From contig NZ_AUIK01000010.1 of NCBI RefSeq assembly GCF_000423665.1, positions 1 through 64,000 of the forward strand: a DNA stretch of 64,000 bases, read 5' to 3'. The DNA comes from Solirubrobacter soli DSM 22325. Lineage in GTDB: Bacteria > Actinomycetota > Thermoleophilia > Solirubrobacterales > Solirubrobacteraceae. Of this stretch, positions 49,205 through 60,046 are shown piece by piece. A program made the translations under genes and the position numbers. Numbering within the stretch: position 1 is the first letter of the stretch; each line of letters opens with the position of its first letter. Under the pieces are notes generated by a model, which saw only the letters and a list, made by a program, of their open reading frames with translations, did not search any database and was not told where the DNA came from.

Positions 49205-51040
49205 ATGCGCAAGGAAGCCGCACTGCTGCTGGTGTTCGCGACGCTCGCGCTGCCCGTGGGGCGCGCGCAGGCCGGCACCTACGAGGTCACCGCGTGCGGT
49301 CCGGACCTCGTCAACCGGGCGTGGACGTTCGAGCGCTACAGCATGCTCGGCCGCGAGCTGTCCGATCCGTCGGCGTTCGTCACGTCCGCGGACCTCGCCC
49401 GCTGCGGTTCCGAGGACGGGGTCAGCGTCGTCTCGCGCGACGAGACGGGCGTCAAGCGGCTCGTGCGGACCGGCGAAGGCGCGGCCTTCGTGTTCCGCGC
49501 GCCCGCGGGCACCTCGGTGCGGTCGATTCAGCTGTGGCGCAACGCGGTCGTGCGCGAGAGCACCGACGATCCCGCGACGGCGCCCGTCGAGTCCGGCGTC
49601 TGGACCTACGTGGCGCGGACCGGCGACGCGTTCCCGCCGACGGGAACGATCGCCGCCGAGACCTGCCCGGGCAACCAGCACGGGTCCGACGGCGTGTACT
49701 GCCGGCGGGGGAACGCGCCGCGCTCCACCGTGGTCCCGGTCTCGTACGCCGTCGGCGCCTCGACGGTGGCGGTCGGGATCGAGTGCCAGGGCGACCCGTC
49801 GTCGTGGTGCTTCACCAACACCGGGGCGCAGGGCCAGGGCAACGCGGGGCTCAACTTCCAGCGGGCGATCGTCACGGTCGACGATCCCGTCGCCCCCACG
49901 GTGAGCATCGCGGAGGAGGCGTGGCGCCGGCCGGGAGACGCCATCGCGGTCACCGCCACCGACTCCGCCGGCGTGGGCCGCGTGCGGGCCACGATGGACG
50001 GCACCGACCGCGTCGTGGAGTCGCCGGCGTGCGACTACCGGCAGGCCGCGCCGTGCCCGACGAGCGCCTCACCCGGCGTCCCGCTGACCGGGCTGGCCGA
50101 CGGCCGCCACTCGCTCGCGGTGATCGCCGTGGACGTCGGCGGCAACATCGCGCTCGCGAGCCGCGCCGTCGACGTCGACGGGACCGCGCCGACGGTCCGC
50201 TCGGTGGCGTTGAACGGCCGCGTGGTCTCGGCGGTCGTCGCCGACGCGCTGTCGGGCATCGCGGGCGGGGAGCTCTCGGTGCGGGCCGGCAAGGACGGCG
50301 CCTATACGGCGTTGCCGACCACCGTGCGCGGCGGCCGCCTGGTCGCCACCGTGCCGAGCACGATCTCCCGCTCGCGCCTCGGGATCCGCGTCAGCGTGAG
50401 CGACCGCGCGGGGAACGTCACGGCTGGCGCGGCGACGGCGTTGAGCCTCTCGGGCATCCGTGGTGGGCGCGCGACCGTCCGCTACGGGCGCTCGCTGCGG
50501 GTGAGCGGCCGGCTGACGCTGACCGACGGGACGATCCTGGGCTCGCAGTCGATCGCCGTCACCGCCACGTCGCGGGTCACCGGCGCCCGTCCGCGCACCC
50601 TGTCCCCCATGCGCACCGACGCGTCGGGTCGCTTCTCGTTCGTCATGCCCGCCGGCCCGAGCCGCGACCTGAACATCGGCTTCGCGGGTGCCGATGGGTT
50701 TCTCGCCTCGTCGCGCACCCTCTCCGTCCGCGTCCCGGCGTCCTCGTCGATCCGCGCGTCCTCCCGGACGCTGTCCGGCGCGGGGACGATCCGCTTCTCC
50801 GGCCGCCTGCGCACCCGCGGCGCGTCGATCCCGGCCGGCGGCAAGATCGTCGAGCTCCAGGCCCGCCAGGGGAACCGCTGGTCCACCGTGGCGACCACCC
50901 GCGCCCGCCCCTCCTGGCGTGCCGTCGCGCGCTTCCGCGGCACGCCGGGCCGCTACGCGATCCGCCTGCGCATCCGCCGCGAGGCCGCGTTCGGCTACGA
51001 GCTCGGCTACTCGCCCGCGGTCAGCGTCCGCGTCCGATGA
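49205..51040 (+). CDS. Secreted Ig-like repeat protein
   Basis: 611 residues. A signal peptide (LLLVFATLALPVGRAQAG) is followed by a Cys-containing N-terminal domain and several beta-rich Ig-like segments (AVTATDSAGVGRVRATMDG, VSVSDRAGNVTAGAATALSL, RFSGRLRTRGASIPAGGKIV). It is exported and probably a cell-surface or matrix protein. Such proteins are abundant in Solirubrobacterales-like genomes. No catalytic motif is seen. The stop overlaps the next gene (ATGA). Confidence 0.83.
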   Translation: MRKEAALLLVFATLALPVGRAQAGTYEVTACGPDLVNRAWTFERYSMLGRELSDPSAFVTSADLARCGSEDGVSVVSRDETGVKRLVRTGEGAAFVFRAPAGTSVRSIQLWRNAVVRESTDDPATAPVESGVWTYVARTGDAFPPTGTIAAETCPGNQHGSDGVYCRRGNAPRSTVVPVSYAVGASTVAVGIECQGDPSSWCFTNTGAQGQGNAGLNFQRAIVTVDDPVAPTVSIAEEAWRRPGDAIAVTATDSAGVGRVRATMDGTDRVVESPACDYRQAAPCPTSASPGVPLTGLADGRHSLAVIAVDVGGNIALASRAVDVDGTAPTVRSVALNGRVVSAVVADALSGIAGGELSVRAGKDGAYTALPTTVRGGRLVATVPSTISRSRLGIRVSVSDRAGNVTAGAATALSLSGIRGGRATVRYGRSLRVSGRLTLTDGTILGSQSIAVTATSRVTGARPRTLSPMRTDASGRFSFVMPAGPSRDLNIGFAGADGFLASSRTLSVRVPASSSIRASSRTLSGAGTIRFSGRLRTRGASIPAGGKIVELQARQGNRWSTVATTRARPSWRAVARFRGTPGRYAIRLRIRREAAFGYELGYSPAVSVRVR

Positions 51041-51327
51041 GACGCCCCGTCGAGCTCGGCCTCGGGATCGCGACGCTGCTGCCGATCCCGATCTTCCTGG
51101 CGTTCGTCGCGCTGCTGATCGCCGATCCGCCCGCGGATGGCGAGTTCCCACTGGCACCGGTCCTGCTGATGGTGCTGTGGACGGCGGTGAACTTCCTCCC
51201 GGCGATCATCCTCGCCGTCGACGCCTACCAGCACGACGAGCCCGCTTGGACGGTGCTGCTCGTGATGTTCGGCGGCTTCCTGACGCCGGTGTACTTCTGG
51301 ACGCGTCGCTGGCCGCGCGTCAGGTGA
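51037..51327 (+). CDS. Small two- or three-helix membrane protein
   Basis: 96 residues with hydrophobic segments LLPIPIFLAFVALLIA, VLLMVLWTAVNFLPAIILAV and TVLLVMFGGFLTPVYFW. It is coupled to the secreted protein gene by ATGA and overlaps the 3' end of the GGDEF/HD-GYP gene on the other strand by 8 bp. Function unknown; it may help export or anchor its operon partner. Confidence 0.78.
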   Translation: MRRPVELGLGIATLLPIPIFLAFVALLIADPPADGEFPLAPVLLMVLWTAVNFLPAIILAVDAYQHDEPAWTVLLVMFGGFLTPVYFWTRRWPRVR

Positions 51328-53305
51328 GCACGAACGGCACGGCCTTCGCCGAGGCCGTGGCGACGAAGGCGGCGACGACCGCCGGGTCGAACTGGGTGCC
51401 CGCGCAGCGCTGGAGCTCGGCGAGCGCCTCCTCGTGGGTGATCGCGGCGCGGTACGGGCGGCCGGCGGTCATGGCGTCGAAGGCGTCGGCGACGGCGACG
51501 ATCCGCGCGCCGAGCGGGATCGCGTCGCCGGCGAGGCCGTCCGGGTAGCCGGCCCCGTCCCAGCGCTCGTGGCTTGACCGCACCAACCGCGCCACGGCGG
51601 TCAGGGCGGGCGCGGCGGCGATGATCCGCTCGCCGGCGAGGGTGTGGCGGCGGACGAACGTCCACTCCTCCTCGGTCAGCGGTCCGGCCTTGGCCAGGAT
51701 CTCGTCGGGAATCGCGACCTTGCCGACGTCATGCAGCTCGGCGGCGAGGCGGACGACCTCGAGCTCATCGCGCGACAGACCGAGGCGGCGGGCGGTGCGC
51801 TCGGACAGCTCGGCGACGACGTTCATGTGCCCGCAGAGGGCGGGATCGCGTTCGGACAGCGCGCTCAACAGCACGTCCTTGGACTGTTTGGACGCGGAGC
51901 TACGGCTGGCGTGCTTCTGGGCGTACATGCGCTGGTCGGCGATGCGCAGGGCCTCGGCGGCGTCGGCCGCCTCGGTCGGAACCGCGATCGCGCCGTAGGA
52001 GGCGCCGATCCAGAAGCCCTCGCCCTGCTCGCTCAGCGCCAGCGCGGCGCCGTCGAGCAGCTCGACCTTGTCGGCGCCCGGCGCGATGGTGAAGAGCGCG
52101 CAGAACTCGTCGCCGCCCATGCGGAAGACCGTGCCGCGGGTGCCGAGGTACTTGCGCAGGTTCGCGCCCAGGCGGGTGAGCAGGACGTCGCCGGCGGGAT
52201 GGCCGAAGGTGTCGTTGTAGTGCTTGAAGCCGTCGAGGTCGAAGAGCGCCAGCACGAGCGTCGCGTCGCCGGCGAAGGCCTCGTCGAGCGCGGCGGTCAG
52301 CGCGCGGCGGTTGCCGAGGCCGGTCAGCGCGTCGGTCATCGCCTCGTCGCGCGAGGCGCGCAACATGCCCACGTTCTGGCGGAACGTGAGCGTCAGGCGG
52401 ACCATCACGAAGATCAAGGCCGCGGCCGCGAGCGCGACGGCGAGGAAGTTGAGGTCGCTCAGCGAGCCATAGACCAGGAGCTCCAGCGCGACCGCTCCGG
52501 AGGCGAGCGGGGCGGCCAGCAGGCGCAGCGAGTCGACCGCGGCGCGCGTGCGTCGCTCGGGGACCGGCTGCCAGGCGGCGAGGGCGATCAGGAACAGCCC
52601 GCCCCACCAGCCCGCGTCGAACCACCCGCCGGACTCATAGGTCCCCTCGGCGGCGCGCACGAGGTACAGCGAGTCCGCGAGCCAGAACAGCAGGATGCCG
52701 CCCACGAGCAGCGCCCAGGTGCGGTCCAGGCGCCAGCCAGTGCCGGCGAGCGCGCCGACGCCGACCGACAGCAGGATCAGGTCCAGCAGCGGATACGCGA
52801 GGCTGGTGCCGACGGCGACCGCCTCCCCGGAGGCGTGCTCGAGCACGGTCTGGAAGACGATCGCCGCGCTCAGCGCGCCGACGGCGAGCGCGGTGGCGAT
52901 GCCGTCGACGATCAGCGCCGGCGACGACTTCGCGCGCGAGCGCAGCAGGAGGAACATGCCGGCGAACGTGAGCAGTGGGAAGAGCTGGTAGCCGACGTCG
53001 GCGGGCGACGGGATCGGCGGGGCGCTCTCGTCCCACAGGACGAACGTGAAGTAGATCTCGCCGAGGGTCCAGGCGAGGACGCCCGAGCCGATCAGCAGCC
53101 AGGCGGCGCGCTCGGCACGTACGCGCAGCGCGCGCCAGAGGATCGCGGCGGAGGCGCCCAGGAGGACGACGTCATGGGCGAAGCGCGAAGCGAGCGGGCC
53201 GACCGGGGTGTCCGGGAACGCGACGACGCGCAGCTCATACAGCGCCAGCCACACCGCGCTGACGGCGAGCAGCGCCACCAATCCGGGGTGCGGCCTGAGT
53301 TTCAC
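51320..53305 (-). CDS. Membrane GGDEF and HD-GYP domain protein
   Basis: 661 residues. About eight N-terminal membrane helices (residues 8-300) form a sensor-like module. GGDEF domain with intact active site RMGGDEFCALF, then HD-GYP with ELHDVGKVAIPD and HERWDGAGYPDGL. It can in principle both make and degrade cyclic di-GMP, so the net activity depends on the membrane input. It stands alone between the secreted-protein genes and ftsZ. Confidence 0.93.
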   Translation of the reverse strand: MKLRPHPGLVALLAVSAVWLALYELRVVAFPDTPVGPLASRFAHDVVLLGASAAILWRALRVRAERAAWLLIGSGVLAWTLGEIYFTFVLWDESAPPIPSPADVGYQLFPLLTFAGMFLLLRSRAKSSPALIVDGIATALAVGALSAAIVFQTVLEHASGEAVAVGTSLAYPLLDLILLSVGVGALAGTGWRLDRTWALLVGGILLFWLADSLYLVRAAEGTYESGGWFDAGWWGGLFLIALAAWQPVPERRTRAAVDSLRLLAAPLASGAVALELLVYGSLSDLNFLAVALAAAALIFVMVRLTLTFRQNVGMLRASRDEAMTDALTGLGNRRALTAALDEAFAGDATLVLALFDLDGFKHYNDTFGHPAGDVLLTRLGANLRKYLGTRGTVFRMGGDEFCALFTIAPGADKVELLDGAALALSEQGEGFWIGASYGAIAVPTEAADAAEALRIADQRMYAQKHASRSSASKQSKDVLLSALSERDPALCGHMNVVAELSERTARRLGLSRDELEVVRLAAELHDVGKVAIPDEILAKAGPLTEEEWTFVRRHTLAGERIIAAAPALTAVARLVRSSHERWDGAGYPDGLAGDAIPLGARIVAVADAFDAMTAGRPYRAAITHEEALAELQRCAGTQFDPAVVAAFVATASAKAVPFVLT

Positions 53306-53350
53306 GCCCCAGGTATCGGCGTATTGGACGCCGAACCTTGAGCGGGCCCG

Positions 53351-54424
53351 TCAGCGAAGGAACGGCGGGATGTCGAGATCGTCGTCGCGGATCTCGAGCG
53401 AGGAGCGCTGACGCTCGTCGATCCGCGGGCCGCGATCGCGCGGCGGGCGGGCTCGCTGCTCCTGGGCGGCGCGGACGCCGCCGTGGTCGAAACCGGTGGC
53501 GATCACCGTGACGCGGATGTCGTCGCCCATCCCCTCGTCGATCACCGCGCCGAAGATGATGTTCGAGTTGGCGTCGGCGGCGGAGTGGATCAGCTCGGCG
53601 GCCTCGTTGACCTCGAACAGGCCGAGGTCGCGGCCGCCCGTGATGTTGAGCAGGATGCCGGTGGCGCCCTCGACGGACTCCTCCAGCAGCGGGCTCGAGA
53701 TCGCCTGCTTGGCGGCTTCTGACGCCCGCGACTCGCCGTTGGCGGTGCCGATGCCCATCAGCGCCGACCCGGCGTTGGCCATGATCGTGCGCACGTCGGC
53801 GAAATCGAGGTTGATCAGGCCGGGGATCGTGATCAGGTCGGTGATCCCCTGGACGCCCTGGCGCAGGACGTTGTCGGCCTCGCGGAACGCGTCGAGGATG
53901 CTCGTGCGGCGCTCGACCATCGCGAGCAGCTTCTCGTTCGGGATCACGATCAGCGTGTCGACCATCTCGCGCAGGCGGTCGATGCCCTCCTGCGCCTGAC
54001 GGGAGCGCTGCGAGCCCTCGAAGGCGAACGGGCGGGTGACGACGCCGACCGTCAGAGCTCCTATTTCGTTCTTGGCGATCTCCGCGATCACGGGCGCGGC
54101 GCCCGTGCCGGTGCCACCACCCTCACCGGCGGTGACGAAGACCATGTCCGCGCCCTTGAGCGCTTCCTTGATGTCGTCGCGCGACTCCGCGGCGGCGCCC
54201 TGGCCGATCTGCGGGTTGGCGCCCGCGCCGAGACCCTTGGTGAGGTTGGCGCCGATGTGCAGCTTGAGGTCGGCGTCGGTCATCTGGAGCGCCTGGGCGT
54301 CCGTGTTCGCGGCGATGAACTCCACGCCGGACAGGCCTGCGTCGATCATCCGGTTGACGGCATTGGTTCCACCGCCGCCGACGCCGACGACCTTGATGAC
54401 TGCGAGATAACCGCTGGCTTCCAT
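53351..54424 (-). CDS. ftsZ: Cell division protein FtsZ
   Basis: 357 residues. GTP-binding [18 protein letters not shown]7 loop region [11 protein letters not shown] and the C-terminal peptide [11 protein letters not shown] that binds partners. The spacer before it is short (about 30 residues). It has its own strong promoter upstream and lies last in the dcw cluster, with no ftsA. Confidence 0.97.
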   Translation of the reverse strand: MEASGYLAVIKVVGVGGGGTNAVNRMIDAGLSGVEFIAANTDAQALQMTDADLKLHIGANLTKGLGAGANPQIGQGAAAESRDDIKEALKGADMVFVTAGEGGGTGTGAAPVIAEIAKNEIGALTVGVVTRPFAFEGSQRSRQAQEGIDRLREMVDTLIVIPNEKLLAMVERRTSILDAFREADNVLRQGVQGITDLITIPGLINLDFADVRTIMANAGSALMGIGTANGESRASEAAKQAISSPLLEESVEGATGILLNITGGRDLGLFEVNEAAELIHSAADANSNIIFGAVIDEGMGDDIRVTVIATGFDHGGVRAAQEQRARPPRDRGPRIDERQRSSLEIRDDDLDIPPFLR

Positions 54425-54495
54425 GAGAAATTCCGTCCGTGCCTCTAGTTAGGGTCGAGCGTTTTAGCACGCTCGCTGACCGGGCGGATTACCGC

Positions 54496-54525
54496 AAGGT
54501 ACGGGGATTTCGTTCCCGATGTCAA
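54496..54525 (-). promoter_or_regulatory. Consensus housekeeping promoter for ftsZ
   Basis: On the minus strand a perfect -35 TTGACA (54520-54525) and a -10 TACCTT (54496-54501) are separated by 18 nt, the best promoter match I noticed in the window. The transcript would start near 54489, giving a leader of about 65 nt that contains a CGAGCGT/ACGCTCG hairpin before the ftsZ ATG at 54424. Confidence 0.7.
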
Positions 54526-54569
54526 CGAGAGCGAACCGCCGCAAAGATCGTTGCAGAAGGCCAAAGTCT

Positions 54570-55370
54570 CTACCCGCCGTTGAGAGTTGGGCTATTCTCA
54601 CCCTCAGGTGGAGCGTTCGGGTCTGTACCCGCCGGCTCGACCGGCGCGAGCCCTCCTGCGGCCACCCGCCCGGGAATCCTGAGGTCGAGATAGGTCGCTC
54701 CCGCGGCTGAGCTCTCGGCCAGTACACGCGCCGCGGCGACCCACTTCGCGTGCGCGTCCGCGTCCGTCCCGAACACCAGTTCGGGGCCGTTTTTCAGACT
54801 CGCGACCACGCCTTGCTTGTTGACCGCGAGCGCCGAGACCTTTCGCAGCAGCTCGTCCGGGGCGGCCCCGGCGATCGTCAACGCGCGCAACGCGCGCTTG
54901 TCCGTGAGCTTGGAGCTGATCGCCGAGTCGGCGACGACGAGGCTCGGCAGGTCGCGATCCGCGGTCACTCCGGTCATCACGACACCGTCACCCGTGACCG
55001 GGATCCGGTCCTCGCCCTTGGGCGCGAGCGCGGCCACCGGCCGGCGCTCGTTGACGTGGATGCGGAGCGTGTGCGGAAAGTCCTTGGTCACCTCGAGCGA
55101 CTTGACCGAGCTGAGGTTCGCGGTCGCGTCGCGCAGCGCCTGCGGGCGCACGTGCAGCGTCGTCATCTCCATCGCCGCGGTCTCGAGCGCGGTCTTGACC
55201 TGCTCACCGTCGGACGCGGTGACGCCGGTGATCTGCACGTCGCGGACTTCGACGAGGCTGGAGTCGCGCAGCCACATCCACCCCGCGGACAGGGCGGCGG
55301 CCAGGACGATGAGGCCGAAGGCCAGGCGCAGGAGGCGCCGGCCACGGCGTGTGACGGTCACGGCGACCAT
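54570..55370 (-). CDS. ftsQ: Cell division protein FtsQ (POTRA domain)
   Basis: 266 residues. A short basic cytosolic tail, one membrane helix (around 14-33, LAFGLIVLAAALSAGWMWL), a POTRA domain (VEVRDVQITGVTASDGEQVK) and an FtsQ domain. It is part of the FtsQBL divisome complex. It follows murC by 36 bp. The C-terminal 30 residues are Pro/Glu-rich and disordered. Confidence 0.92.
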   Translation of the reverse strand: MVAVTVTRRGRRLLRLAFGLIVLAAALSAGWMWLRDSSLVEVRDVQITGVTASDGEQVKTALETAAMEMTTLHVRPQALRDATANLSSVKSLEVTKDFPHTLRIHVNERRPVAALAPKGEDRIPVTGDGVVMTGVTADRDLPSLVVADSAISSKLTDKRALRALTIAGAAPDELLRKVSALAVNKQGVVASLKNGPELVFGTDADAHAKWVAAARVLAESSAAGATYLDLRIPGRVAAGGLAPVEPAGTDPNAPPEGENSPTLNGG

Positions 55371-55406
55371 TGGCGCAGAGCTTCGACCCCGTTCCGCCGG
55401 TCCCTT

Positions 55407-56669
55407 CTATATGAGGGCCTTTCCCACTTGGTCGACGTCGCCCGCGCCCATCGTGAGGAGCAGGTCGTCCTTGCACAATTCGTTGCGGAGAAACGCCTCC
55501 GCGGCGGCATGGGTGCGCATCCAGGCGACGCGCTTTCCGCCGCCCGCGTCGTAGGTCGCCTCGGCGACGAGCAGGCCGGTGACGCCCGGGAAGTCCTCGG
55601 CGCGCTCGCGTGCGGGATAGACGTCGAGGACGACGGCCAGGTCGGCGAGCGCGAGCGCCTGGCCGAACGCTCTCGCCTCGCGTTGCGTGCGCGAGTACAG
55701 GTGCGGCTGGAAGCAGGCGATCACGCGGCGGGGTCGCAGAGTGCGCGCGGCCTCGATCGTCGCCCGCACCTCGGTCGGGTGGTGGGCGTAGTCGTCGACG
55801 ACGAGCGCGCCGTTCGGGGTCGTGCCCACGTGCTCGAAGCGGCGGCCTGCGCCGATGAACGTCTCGAGCCGGGCCGCGGCCGCGTCCACGTCGCCGCCCG
55901 CGAGGCGGATCGCGGTGAGGGCCGCCGCCGCGTTGCGCGCGTTGTGGGCGCCCGGCACGCCGAGCCGCACCGGGTGGCCGTCGAACTCGAACGGCTCCCC
56001 CGCCTCGAACGTGGCCGCGCCGGGCGCGAGCCGCGTGAGGTCCGGCGGGACCACCTGCTCGCGCGCGAGCGCGAGGAAGGCCCGGAACGTCTCGTCGACG
56101 TCGCGCTGCGAGGAGTACGTCGTGTGGTGGTCGAGCTCGGCGTTGGTGACGACCGCGATCGTCGGGTGCAGCTTGAGCAGGCTGCGGTCGGACTCGTCGG
56201 CCTCGACGACCAGCCACTCCCCCGGGCCCCAGCCGGCGTTGGAGCCGGTGCTGCGGACCTCGCCGCCCACGAGGTAGCTGTCGGCCTGCAGGGCGTGCAC
56301 GAGCATCGACGACGTGGTCGTCTTGCCGTGGGTGCCGGAGACCGCGATCGTCGGCTTGAGCCGCGTGATCTCGCCGAGCAGGTCCGCCCGGTGCATCTCG
56401 GGCGCGCGACGCTCCGGGTTCGTGGACGGGATCGCACTCGAATAGACGACCTCGGCGCCCTCGGGGACGTTGTCCGCGGCGTGGCCGACGATCGGCTCGA
56501 TGCCGGCGGCTTGGAGCGTCGCGGCGTACGGGGAGCCCGCCGCGCGGTCGGAGCCGGTCACGCTCGCGCCGAGCGCCTGCGCGACGACCGCGAGGCCGCT
56601 CATGCCGGCGCCGCCGATCCCCACAAAGTGCAGTCTTCGTCCTGACCAGGGCTGGTCCATCCCTGTCAC
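55407..56669 (-). CDS. murC: UDP-N-acetylmuramate--L-alanine ligase
   Basis: 420 residues. ATP loop [13 protein letters not shown]-terminal [15 protein letters not shown] and the C-terminal domain [20 protein letters not shown]. It adds the first amino acid of the peptidoglycan stem. murB, which often follows, is absent; ftsQ comes next. The start is 37 bp from the divergent recQ start. Confidence 0.96.
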   Translation of the reverse strand: MTGMDQPWSGRRLHFVGIGGAGMSGLAVVAQALGASVTGSDRAAGSPYAATLQAAGIEPIVGHAADNVPEGAEVVYSSAIPSTNPERRAPEMHRADLLGEITRLKPTIAVSGTHGKTTTSSMLVHALQADSYLVGGEVRSTGSNAGWGPGEWLVVEADESDRSLLKLHPTIAVVTNAELDHHTTYSSQRDVDETFRAFLALAREQVVPPDLTRLAPGAATFEAGEPFEFDGHPVRLGVPGAHNARNAAAALTAIRLAGGDVDAAAARLETFIGAGRRFEHVGTTPNGALVVDDYAHHPTEVRATIEAARTLRPRRVIACFQPHLYSRTQREARAFGQALALADLAVVLDVYPARERAEDFPGVTGLLVAEATYDAGGGKRVAWMRTHAAAEAFLRNELCKDDLLLTMGAGDVDQVGKALI

Positions 56670-56706
56670 CCTAGGGCGCCTGGCCGACGAATCCCCGATC
56701 GACCGT

Positions 56707-58290
56707 GTGGCGCGCGAGGCGTTCGGCTACTCGGAGCTGCGGCCCGGGCAGCGCGAAGCGATCGAATCGGCCCTCGCGAAGCGCGACGCGCTGGTGGTCA
56801 TGTCGACCGGGTCGGGGAAGTCGGCGATCTACCAGATCGCCGGGCTGCTGACCCCGGGCGCGACCGTCGTCGTCTCGCCGCTGATCGCGCTCCAGCGCGA
56901 CCAGGTGGAGACCTTGAACGAGCTCGCCGCGGGCGGCGCCGCACAGCTGAACTCGACGATTAGCGCGGCGCAGCGCGAGCACGCGCTGCACGAGCTCGCG
57001 GAGGGGACGCTCGAGTTCCTCTTCCTCGCCCCCGAGCAGCTGGCGCGCCAGGACGTGCTCGACGAGTTGAGCGTGGCCCACATCTCGCTGTTCGTCGTCG
57101 ACGAGGCGCACTCGATCTCCGAATGGGGCCACGACTTCCGGCCGGAGTACCTGCGGCTGGGCGCGGCGATCGACGCGCTCGGACGCCCACCCGTGCTCGC
57201 CCTGACCGCGACGGCGGCGCCGCCGGTGCGCGACGAGATCGTTGCGCGACTCGGGCTGCGCTCGCCGGACGTGCTGATCCGCGGGTTCGACCGGCCGAAC
57301 CTGCACTTCAGCGTCGAGCGCTTCCACGGCGAGCAGGGCCACGAGCGCAAGTTGCGGGCGCTGGAGGCGCGCGTGGCTGCTGCTTCCGGCCCGGGCATCG
57401 TGTACGTGTCGACCCGACGCGAGTCCGAGGAGTTGGCGGCGGCGGTGCCGAACGCCGCCGCCTACCACGCCGGGATGCGATCGCACGAGCGCGACGAGGT
57501 GCAGGAGCGGTTCATGGACGGCTCGCTCGACGTCGTGGTGGCGACGACCGCGTTCGGGATGGGCATCGACAAGCACGACGTGCGCTGGGTGTTCCATGCC
57601 GAGGTCGCCGAGTCGCTGGACGCCTACTACCAGGAGGTGGGGCGCGCGGGCCGCGACGGCGAGCCGGCCGACATCGTCCTCTTCTATCGGAGCGAGGACG
57701 TCGGGCTGCGGCGGTTCTTCGCGGGCGGGCACGTCGAGGTCGACGAGATCGCCCACGTGCTCGACGCCGTGCGGCGCGCCGGGCATCTCGGGGCGGACGC
57801 GTTGCAGCACCGGACCGAGCTCTCGCACACGAAGCTGGCCTCGGCCCTGGCGCGGCTGGAGGACGCGGGCGCGGTGCACGTGCGCACCGACGGCGAGGTC
57901 GAGCGGGTCGACGACGCGCCGGCCGACGCGGTCCTGCGCGCGACGGAGGCGGAGGAGATGCGGCGCTCGTTCGACCGCTCCCGCGTGGACATGATGCGCG
58001 CCTACGCCGAGTCCAACGACTGCCGGCGGGCGTTCCTGCTGTCCTACTTCGGCGAGCCGTTCGAGCCGCCGTGCGGGCGCTGCGACAACTGCGAGGCGGG
58101 GCGGGTGCACAAGCCGCCTGCCGACGTGCCGTTCCCGGTCGGCGCGCGGGTCGTCCACGGCCAGTGGGGCGAGGGCGTCGTCCAGCGCTACGACGACGAC
58201 GCGCTCGTGGTGCTCTTCGACGAGGCGGGCTACAAGACGCTCGCGCTCGCGGTCGTCCGCGAGCGCGAGATCCTTCGGCTCACCCAGTGA
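56707..58290 (+). CDS. recQ: RecQ family ATP-dependent DNA helicase
   Basis: 527 residues from GTG 56707 ([20 protein letters not shown]). Walker [16 protein letters not shown] box [19 protein letters not shown], motif [16 protein letters not shown], and the zinc-binding CGRCDNC. The C-terminus lacks HRDC and ends in a short SH3-like barrel ([18 protein letters not shown]) like that of UvrD. It lies on the opposite strand inside the dcw cluster, between murG and murC, and overlaps the neighbouring secreted-protein gene by 11 bp. Confidence 0.92.
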   Translation: MAREAFGYSELRPGQREAIESALAKRDALVVMSTGSGKSAIYQIAGLLTPGATVVVSPLIALQRDQVETLNELAAGGAAQLNSTISAAQREHALHELAEGTLEFLFLAPEQLARQDVLDELSVAHISLFVVDEAHSISEWGHDFRPEYLRLGAAIDALGRPPVLALTATAAPPVRDEIVARLGLRSPDVLIRGFDRPNLHFSVERFHGEQGHERKLRALEARVAAASGPGIVYVSTRRESEELAAAVPNAAAYHAGMRSHERDEVQERFMDGSLDVVVATTAFGMGIDKHDVRWVFHAEVAESLDAYYQEVGRAGRDGEPADIVLFYRSEDVGLRRFFAGGHVEVDEIAHVLDAVRRAGHLGADALQHRTELSHTKLASALARLEDAGAVHVRTDGEVERVDDAPADAVLRATEAEEMRRSFDRSRVDMMRAYAESNDCRRAFLLSYFGEPFEPPCGRCDNCEAGRVHKPPADVPFPVGARVVHGQWGEGVVQRYDDDALVVLFDEAGYKTLALAVVREREILRLTQ

Positions 58291-59872
58291 ACTTCGGGGT
58301 GACCTTCGCGGCGGCGGCGCAGCCGCTGACGCGGGTGGTCAGCGTCTTGGTCGTGCCGTCGGTGAACGTGACCTTCGCGACGAGCTTGTGGGAGCCGGGC
58401 TTGAGCTGACCGAGCTTCGCCGTGGTGCGCTTGACGGTGCGCAGCTTGCGGCCGTCGAGGGTGAAGGCGACGGTGCGGATCGCGGAGCCTGAGACCCGGA
58501 GCGTCCTGGCCGTCTTCACGCAGGCCTTGGGCGCGGAGAGCTTGGCCGAGGTCTTGACGTGGGAGTCGCTGACGCCCAGGACCTCGACCTCGTTGGCCAC
58601 GGGGACCTCGACCGGGCGGGGATCCGGCGCGGAGACGGTCGGCGTGGGCTCGGGCTCGGGGGTCGACGTGGGGGTCGGCGCCGGCGTGGTCGTCGGGGTG
58701 GGCGTGGCCGTGGGCGTCGGGGTGGGCGTCGGCGTGGGCGTCGTCACCGGGACGGGCGTCTTGGTGGGCGTGGGGGTCGGGGTGGCCGTCGGGGTCGGCG
58801 TCGGCGTCTTGACCGGCGTGGGGGTCGGCGTCGGGGTCTTCACCGGCGTCGGCGTGGGCGTGGGGGTCGGCGTGGGCTTCGGCCCGCACTTGCCCTTGAA
58901 GGAGACGTGGTGGATCTCGCCGGAGCCGGTGTGGCTGAAGCTCGACGCGACGATCTGGCCCTCGACGTTGGAGCGCGTCTGCAGCGAGACGGCGGCGCGC
59001 GGGGCGAGGATCGTGCCCTCGACGGTCGCGCTGTCGGCGGTCAGCGTCACCGACGTCGCCGACGGGAAGTCGAGCAGGATGCGGTCGGCGCCGGCCGCGC
59101 CGGCGAAGTTGGGGGCCTTCCAGATGCCGGTCGTCCAGTCCGGGACGACGATGAGCAGCGTCGCGTCGGCCGGCATCGAGCGGAACGTGACCGTGCCGAG
59201 ACGGCGGAGCTGGGACGCGCTCAGGCGCCACACGTTCGTCCCGCTGGACAGGCTCAGATACGGGTTGACGGTCGTGGCGTTCCAGTCGAGGGAGCCGCCG
59301 TTGGCGTTCGTCGCGGAGACGTCGTTGCCGTAGGTCGCGTACGTGTCCGCCTCGTCGCGCAGCGCCGCGAAGGCGGAGTTGAAGTCGATCGCGTTCGACG
59401 GCGCGCCGAACATGCTCGTCGTCGCCTGGCCGGTGTTGATCGCGATCGAGCCGGTGCCGCGGCTGGGCGCGATCGTCGCGGTCGCGCCGCTCTTGGCGCC
59501 GGTGGCGCCGGTCGCGTTGACGATCCGCGCGTACTGGTTGCCGTTGATCGTCAGCCGGCCGCCGTTGAAGCGGACGGTGCCGCCGACGTAGAGCGCGGTC
59601 GGCGCGCTCGTGCCGGTCGCGGTGAACGCCGACTTGACGTTGTTGCCGACGCGGTAGTCGCCGCTGGACGGAAGGACGAGGTCGCCGCCGGACGCCATCG
59701 AGCCGTCGTTCTCGTTGGCCGTGACGGTGGCATCGCCGGCGCTGAACACGGTGAAGCCACGCGCCGCGGACAGCGGGTCCGCCGCGGAAGCGGAGGCGGG
59801 CAGCGCGAGAACAACCAGCAGCGACGGCGCGAGCACGCGCCAGCGTCGCCGAACGGCGGGGAATGCCAGCAT
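58280..59872 (-). CDS. Choice-of-anchor A family secreted protein with TP-repeat linker
   Basis: 530 residues: a signal peptide (residues 1-30), a beta-helical choice-of-anchor A domain (around 32-327), a threonine/proline-rich linker (331-412, PTPTPTPV units with periods 2-9), and a C-terminal Ig-like domain with Cys pairs. It is probably surface displayed, with the linker spanning the cell wall. Located between recQ and a small lipoprotein inside the dcw cluster. Confidence 0.85.
   Translation of the reverse strand: MLAFPAVRRRWRVLAPSLLVVLALPASASAADPLSAARGFTVFSAGDATVTANENDGSMASGGDLVLPSSGDYRVGNNVKSAFTATGTSAPTALYVGGTVRFNGGRLTINGNQYARIVNATGATGAKSGATATIAPSRGTGSIAINTGQATTSMFGAPSNAIDFNSAFAALRDEADTYATYGNDVSATNANGGSLDWNATTVNPYLSLSSGTNVWRLSASQLRRLGTVTFRSMPADATLLIVVPDWTTGIWKAPNFAGAAGADRILLDFPSATSVTLTADSATVEGTILAPRAAVSLQTRSNVEGQIVASSFSHTGSGEIHHVSFKGKCGPKPTPTPTPTPTPVKTPTPTPTPVKTPTPTPTATPTPTPTKTPVPVTTPTPTPTPTPTATPTPTTTPAPTPTSTPEPEPTPTVSAPDPRPVEVPVANEVEVLGVSDSHVKTSAKLSAPKACVKTARTLRVSGSAIRTVAFTLDGRKLRTVKRTTAKLGQLKPGSHKLVAKVTFTDGTTKTLTTRVSGCAAAAKVTPKFTG
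58637..58882. repeat. Threonine/proline-encoding repeat
   Basis: About 245 bp of short repeated units (ggcgtgggcgtggg-like) coding for a (TP)n-type linker with KTP interruptions in the choice-of-anchor A protein. Confidence 0.85.
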
Positions 59873-59989
59873 GGAAACTCCTGAGAGCGAGGTGGGGAGC
59901 GGCCGGCAAGGGGGGAAACTCGGCCAGCACCTACCGTAGAGCCGTCTTGAGCGATTTGTGGCTTCTGGCCATATGTCCGATCAAGAACG

Positions 59990-60022
59990 AAAAAAGCCCG
60001 CCCGGCGGATGCCGGACGGGCT
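59990..60022 (-). terminator. Rho-independent terminator after the small lipoprotein gene
   Basis: On the minus strand the stem AGCCCGTCCGGC / GCCGGGCGGGCT (one mismatch, loop ATCC) is followed by six T. It begins 24 bp after the lipoprotein stop. This is the clearest intrinsic terminator I found in the window. Confidence 0.85.
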
Positions 60023-60046
60023 CTCGATGTGGCTCTGTGAGCGGTC

